A stretch of DNA of 64,000 nt from Nocardia colli (GTDB lineage Bacteria > Actinomycetota > Actinomycetes > Mycobacteriales > Mycobacteriaceae). Within the stretch, counting starts at the first letter, position 1. Every line of letters starts with the position of its first letter. The position numbers and the translations under genes were made by a program. The stretch covers positions 806,001 to 870,000 of the forward strand of contig NZ_VXLC01000004.1 of assembly GCF_008704205.1 (NCBI RefSeq), in the 5' to 3' direction. The notes beneath the pieces are model-generated. The model did no database searches. It saw only the letters and a program-made list of their open reading frames with translations, and was not told where the DNA came from. Positions 60,715 through 64,000 of this stretch are shown here, in pieces.

Positions 60715-61659
60715 GTGCGCACTCTGATATTCGACAGCGACGACCTGAGTGCCATCGAGGTATTCCTCAACAGCGCCTACACCACTATGCAGATCGGCAA
60801 CGCCGGTGCTCGGCAGACATCCGCGCATATCCGGCGAGACACTCTCGGACCGGTCAGCCTGGATCAGCTGGACCTTGGGTTCGACCTGTTCTACGACGCC
60901 GATCCGCTGGAGAAAGTGTGCGTCTGCGCAGTACACAGCGGCACCATCGAGGAAACTTACGGCAGTACCGAAGTGGAGGTGGTCAGCTCAGGGGAGGTCG
61001 GATCGGCGGCTCCGCCGGAACCGTATCGTGGGGCGGTCCGTTCGGCGCGATACAGCATCACAATGTTCGATCCCTCGTTGCTGGCCAGGGTCCGCGATCC
61101 CGCCGATCTGGGAAAACCCGTCCGGTTCTTCGGGCATCGGCCGACCGGCGCCGGTGCGGGGCGCCGCCTGGTGCGGGCGATCGCGCATCTGCAACTGGTC
61201 GCGGCGAGTCCCGAGGGCCCGACCGGTGACCTCGTCGCCTCGACCCTCGCCGACTATTTGGCCGCGACCGTCCTGGACGTCATGCCGACGACGGCGGCGA
61301 ACGACCCGACCTCGGCGGACCGGCGCGACGCCCGCCCGGCGGCAGTGCGGCGTGCCGTCTCCTACATCGAGACCCATCTCGACGAGGATCTCGCCGTCGC
61401 CGACATCGCGATGGCCTCGTTCGTGACGGTGCGCGCGCTGCAATTGGCGTTCCGCAAACACCTCGACACCACGCCGCTGGCGATGCTGCGCCGGCTGCGG
61501 CTGGCCGCGGCGCACGAGCAGTTGCGGGCCGCCGTACCCGGCGGTCTGGTCACCGTGACCTCCGTCGCCTACGAATGGGGATTCGCGCATTCGGGACGGT
61601 TCGCGCTCGCGTACAAGCGTGCCTACGGCCACCCGCCGAGCGAAACTCTGCGTGCCTGA
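60715..61659 (+). CDS. AraC-family regulator next to sigF
   Basis: 314 residues from a GTG with AGGACGAGGTGG upstream. The N-terminal 190 residues match the AraC_binding_2-like sensor part (TLIFDSDDLSAIEVFLNSAY, then LDLGFDLFYDADPLEKVCV). The C-terminal 100 residues hold the double helix-turn-helix (LAVADIAMASFVTVRALQLAFRKHLDTTP and VTVTSVAYEWGFAHSGRFALAYKRAYG). It is preceded by an exact SigF-type promoter element, which places it under the neighbouring sigma factor and makes it a possible second-tier regulator of stress genes. Confidence 0.9.
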   Translation: MRTLIFDSDDLSAIEVFLNSAYTTMQIGNAGARQTSAHIRRDTLGPVSLDQLDLGFDLFYDADPLEKVCVCAVHSGTIEETYGSTEVEVVSSGEVGSAAPPEPYRGAVRSARYSITMFDPSLLARVRDPADLGKPVRFFGHRPTGAGAGRRLVRAIAHLQLVAASPEGPTGDLVASTLADYLAATVLDVMPTTAANDPTSADRRDARPAAVRRAVSYIETHLDEDLAVADIAMASFVTVRALQLAFRKHLDTTPLAMLRRLRLAAAHEQLRAAVPGGLVTVTSVAYEWGFAHSGRFALAYKRAYGHPPSETLRA

Positions 61660-61664
61660 ACGCT

Positions 61665-62145
61665 TTACCGCTCAGGCGGGGGCACGCGGGTGTGGGCGGT
61701 CAACAGGATCGAGTCGAACTCATTGACGGTGGCAGGCGGGGGTTGCGCTTTGCCGAGTTCGGTGAGGATCTGTTCGGCCAGGGTGCGTAGTTTCGTATTG
61801 GTTTCCTGCGAGCGCCACTGCAACACCTTGAAGGCTTGTTCGGCGCTGACCCGATAGACGTACATCAGCACCTCTGTCGTCGAAGATGCGATCGGCGACC
61901 ACGATCACCGCATGTTCGCCGCCGCGGATGTCGAGGAAACGGTGCCGGCTCGAGAACGGCTCGCCCTGGCGGATGGAGCGGGTGATCATCTCGGCGACGT
62001 GATTGCGATCGTCGGGATGGTTGTGTTGCAACACCAGCTCGGTGCTCGGTTCGACCTGCCCCGGTGTGTAGCCGTGCATGGCGTATACCTCGGGAGACCA
62101 CTCCCACCGGCCGGTGGTGAACCAGAACCGGAAGCTCCCCACCAT
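61665..62145 (-). pseudogene. PAS-ANTAR regulator, internal deletion with frameshift
   Basis: The N-terminal part (MVGSFRFWFTTGRWEWSPEVYAMHGYTPGQVEPSTELVLQHNHPDDRNHV) is the PAS domain of the PAS-ANTAR proteins abundant in Nocardia, continuing to VVADRIFDDRG. In another frame and directly after it comes VLMYVYRVSAEQAFKVLQWRSQETNTKLRTLAEQIL, the end of the RNA-binding ANTAR domain. Relatives have about 45-50 residues between, including the start of ANTAR (IEQAKG). The junction lies at about 61872-61876. The protein cannot be made as one chain. Confidence 0.8.
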
Positions 62146-62184
62146 CGGCCGGTCCTCGGGGGTCTGCGTCCACTCGGGGTTGCG

Positions 62185-62208
62185 GATTACTGCCGGGCAT
62201 AGCGGGTA
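62185..62208 (+). promoter_or_regulatory. SigF-like promoter of the small acidic protein
   Basis: GATT (62185-62188), 15 bases, GGGTA (62204-62208), one mismatch to GTTT-N15-GGGTA. It lies 86 bases before the start at 62295 and in the right orientation. Confidence 0.5.
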
Positions 62209-62294
62209 GCGCGTAGCCGCGGCTGATCGATCTGAGCGGGCCGCACCAGCGCTGGCGCCCACCTACCCGCGTCAGCCCATCAGCTAGGAGGATC

Positions 62295-62630
62295 ATGGCT
62301 TTGCACGACGTCATCGCCCAGCTACGTCAAGACATCACCACCGCAGCCGACGCCGGAGACGAGGCGGCTGCCGATCGCCTGCGCGATGAACTGAGCGCGG
62401 CGATCGACGCCATCGACAACACCGACCCTGGCACCGGAACCAAAGCCAGTGCACCGGAACCCGGTGCGTCGGCACCTGGCCTCGCCGGCACCGGTGCCGC
62501 ACCGCAGCCACCCGACACGGTCCGCCGCCCGTCCGCCGATCTCGGCCCGGGCAGCTACGACGGCAATGACGACCTTGCCGCCAACATCCCCGGCTCGATC
62601 CCCGAGGACGCCCAAGAACCGCCCGACTGA
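62295..62630 (+). CDS. Small acidic hypothetical protein
   Basis: 111 residues with a TAGGAGGATC ribosome site. The N-terminal 40 residues (MALHDVIAQLRQDITTAADA, then AADRLRDELSAAIDAIDN) look like a helical hairpin. The rest is a Pro/Ala/Gly/Asp-rich, probably disordered tail (GASAPGLAGTGAAPQPPD, ending DLAANIPGSIPEDAQEPPD). No family recognised. A SigF-like promoter sits upstream. Such small disordered proteins are often stress-induced. Confidence 0.75.
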   Translation: MALHDVIAQLRQDITTAADAGDEAAADRLRDELSAAIDAIDNTDPGTGTKASAPEPGASAPGLAGTGAAPQPPDTVRRPSADLGPGSYDGNDDLAANIPGSIPEDAQEPPD

Positions 62631-63005
62631 CTTACCGAGTCCTGGACCGTCGGTACGGAGTTCGCCCGTCGGGCGGCTCCGGCCGCGGTCGGGCAAACCC
62701 AGGACGGCGGGCTCGTCTGCCATCGACAACCCGGCTCATGCGGTCTCGCGCTGCTCGAGTCCGACAGCGTCGGCCAGTTCCCGGCGGTGGCGTTCCAGCT
62801 CGGGATGTTCAGCGCTGAGTTCGCCTCAACCGCCGCGGGCAAGGGCAGGTTCGGCAACAGCCGACGCTGGCCGCATACCCGCAGTCTCGGGCCTCAATCC
62901 CGGCACCAGCTCGATGCCATCCGCTAGCGGATCACGGCGGCTGCACCGGCTATTCGCAGGCCGGATAGACCCCGGTGCCGAGACTGCGGTCTGCGGATAC
63001 ATGAG
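62631..63005. other. Intergenic, with a perfect 14-bp palindrome
   Basis: No convincing gene. ATCCGCTAGCGGAT at 62919-62932 is a perfect palindrome. On the minus strand a 29-residue frame ending EHPELERHRRELADAVGLEQ(RETA) may be the end of a lost gene. The SigF-like promoter of the next gene begins at 63006. Confidence 0.4.
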
Positions 63006-63030
63006 GTTTCGACGCTTTCTACAGGGGTAT
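63006..63030 (+). promoter_or_regulatory. SigF-like promoter of the epsilon-like gene
   Basis: GTTT (63006-63009, preceded by G), 15 bases, GGGTAT (63025-63030): a full match to GGTTT-N15-GGGTAT, 73 bases before the start at 63104. The best of the five elements. Confidence 0.7.
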
Positions 63031-63103
63031 CCGCGTTCGGGCCCGCCACCCGCCGTGGCAGTCCACCAACGCAGTGCCCTCGACTATCGGAAGAAGGCCC
63101 GCT

Positions 63104-63541
63104 ATGCGACGAGATGCCGGCCCCGGGGTGCAGGTACGCACCTCCGCACCCTTGGCAGTCACCCTGGCGGTGCCCGGTTATCGCGAATTCGCCTTCGGCG
63201 CCGAGTATGTCGATGTTCCTGCGCTCGACGGCGCGCACGTGATCGAGCCGGGCCACCACCGACTAGAAGCCCCACTCGGCATCGGAGTACTGACCGTACG
63301 CGCCGGTGGACGCCAGTGGCTGGCCGCGTTGCACGGTGGAGTCGTGCGCGTGCGCGACGACGAGGTGCGTCTGCTGGCCGAGGCCTTGGAGTTCGCGGAT
63401 CGCATCGATGTGACCAGGGCCAAGGCCGCACAGTCCGACGCGGCGCAACGGCTGACGAATAACCATGCCGACTCCGGCGCCCGAGCCGCACTGCGACGCG
63501 CCAATCTCCGACTGGCGGTCGCGGCGCGGGTCCATCCCTGA
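63104..63541 (+). CDS. Stand-alone ATP synthase epsilon-like protein
   Basis: 145 residues from an ATG with GGAAGAAGG upstream. Residues about 17-95 match the beta-sandwich of the F1F0 ATP synthase epsilon subunit: AVTLAVPGYREFAFGAEYVDVPALDGAH, then GIGVLTVRAGGRQWLAALHGGVVRVRDDEVRLLAEAL. Residues 96-145 (DRIDVTRAKAAQSDAAQRL, then ARAALRRANLRLAVA) form the helical hairpin that in epsilon blocks ATP hydrolysis. No other atp gene is in the window and it has a SigF-like promoter. It could be a stress-time inhibitor or alternative epsilon; this is inference. Confidence 0.75.
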   Translation: MRRDAGPGVQVRTSAPLAVTLAVPGYREFAFGAEYVDVPALDGAHVIEPGHHRLEAPLGIGVLTVRAGGRQWLAALHGGVVRVRDDEVRLLAEALEFADRIDVTRAKAAQSDAAQRLTNNHADSGARAALRRANLRLAVAARVHP

Positions 63542-63618
63542 GGCAGACACCCGCTCGACAAGCGCTGCCAAGCTCCCCCGCCCTGCGGCTTCGGCGAATA
63601 CGCGGCGTGCGATGCCGC

Positions 63619-64000
63619 CTAGATGTTGACGCCGTAATCGCGGGCGATCCCGGCCAGCCCGGACGCATAACCTTGGCCGATCGCCCGGAATTTCCACTCC
63701 GGACCATGGCGGTAGAGCTCGCCGAAGACCATCGCGGTCTCCGATGAGGCGTCCTCGGACAGGTCGTAACGGGCCAATTCCACCCCGGTTGCGCGGTCCA
63801 CGACCCGGATGAAGGCGTTGCGAACCTGACCGAAGGACTGCTGACGTGCCTCGGCGTCGTGGATCGAGACGGGGAAGAAGATGTTGGTGATCGTCGGCGG
63901 CGTCGCCGCGAGATCGACGTTGATCACTTCGTCGTCACCCTCGCCCTCGCCGGTGAGGTTGTCCCCGGTGTGTTCGATGCTGCCTTCGGGCGAGCGCAGG
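63619..64000 (-). CDS. TerD-family protein, N-terminus beyond window edge
   Basis: The visible 126 residues begin LRSPEGSIEHTGDNLTGEGEGDDEVINVDLAATP, the calcium-binding TerD signature (HTGDNLTGEGEGDDE), and continue through NIFFPVSIHDAEARQQSFGQVRNAFIRVVDRATGVELARYDLSED to GYASGLAGIARDYGVNI, the usual C-terminus. The missing start (about 65 residues) lies past base 64000. TerD proteins are linked to tellurite and general stress and to membrane-associated signalling. Its place beside SigF-like genes agrees, but its promoter is out of view. Confidence 0.93.
   Translation of the reverse strand, partial: LRSPEGSIEHTGDNLTGEGEGDDEVINVDLAATPPTITNIFFPVSIHDAEARQQSFGQVRNAFIRVVDRATGVELARYDLSEDASSETAMVFGELYRHGPEWKFRAIGQGYASGLAGIARDYGVNI

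Noticed and set aside
62555..62857. A 100-codon minus-strand ORF
   Set aside because: No ribosome site, composition unlike real genes here, and it overlaps the 3' end of the small acidic protein gene; at most the area holds a short gene remnant.

Overview
The window looks like a chromosomal segment of a high-GC actinomycete of the Mycobacteriales, most likely Nocardia or a close relative. The signs are very GC-rich codon third positions, many GTG starts, a mycofactocin-type short-chain dehydrogenase, a mycoredoxin-like protein, a SigB/SigF-class sigma factor, an HNH/DUF222 (13E12-type) protein under a TCGAAC-N4-GTTCGA SOS box, a LIP-type secreted lipase and a PAS-ANTAR protein. There is no phage, plasmid or conjugation module. 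Most genes are small metabolic or regulatory units separated by short gaps.

Layout. 0-5 kb: a cut-off SDR, an MmyB-like regulator, an acyl-CoA dehydrogenase-like flavoprotein, a GNAT, and a second-type clpP pair with a convergent PopR/ClgR-like regulator that ends in Leu-Leu-Ala-Ala. 5-10 kb: an amine or amino-acid oxidation cluster (IclR regulator, APC permease, Tat-exported flavin oxidase, RidA-like lipoprotein). 10-19 kb: a PPOX flavoprotein beside a degenerate histidine-kinase DHp protein, a frameshifted AfsR-type regulator, an APH-like kinase and a broken ATPase gene. 19.9-23 kb: a TetR/Baeyer-Villiger-like monooxygenase/mycofactocin-type SDR operon. 23-35 kb: assorted regulators, an MFS pump with its MarR, hydrolases, a threonine dehydratase, and an LPG-synthase-like protein preceded by a 19-codon leader ORF. 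35-45 kb: three regulator/enzyme or regulator/pump pairs with clear palindromic operators, arsC, a sirtuin, and a TetR fused to a recombinase-type helix-turn-helix. 45-51 kb: secreted lipase, a decayed crcB-DUF190-crcB fluoride-channel operon, pgm and MFS. 52.5-55 kb: a four-unit array of hairpin repeats, the 13E12-type gene, tRNA-Ala(GGC), and a DoxX fragment.

57-64 kb is the most coherent region. It holds a SigF-class sigma factor, and five sequences of the form G(T/A)TT-N15-GGGTA lie upstream of five genes in the correct orientation: an Orn/Lys/Arg decarboxylase-fold enzyme, a zinc alcohol dehydrogenase, an AraC regulator, a small acidic protein and a stand-alone ATP-synthase-epsilon-like protein. 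I read this as a stress-regulon island. A TerD protein closes the window.

Several genes are visibly broken: the AfsR-type regulator by one base in a C5 run; the COG3910-like ATPase and the PAS-ANTAR gene by internal deletions that also shift frame; and crcB and DoxX by loss of terminal segments. The lineage therefore seems to be losing accessory functions here, unless some of these are assembly errors.
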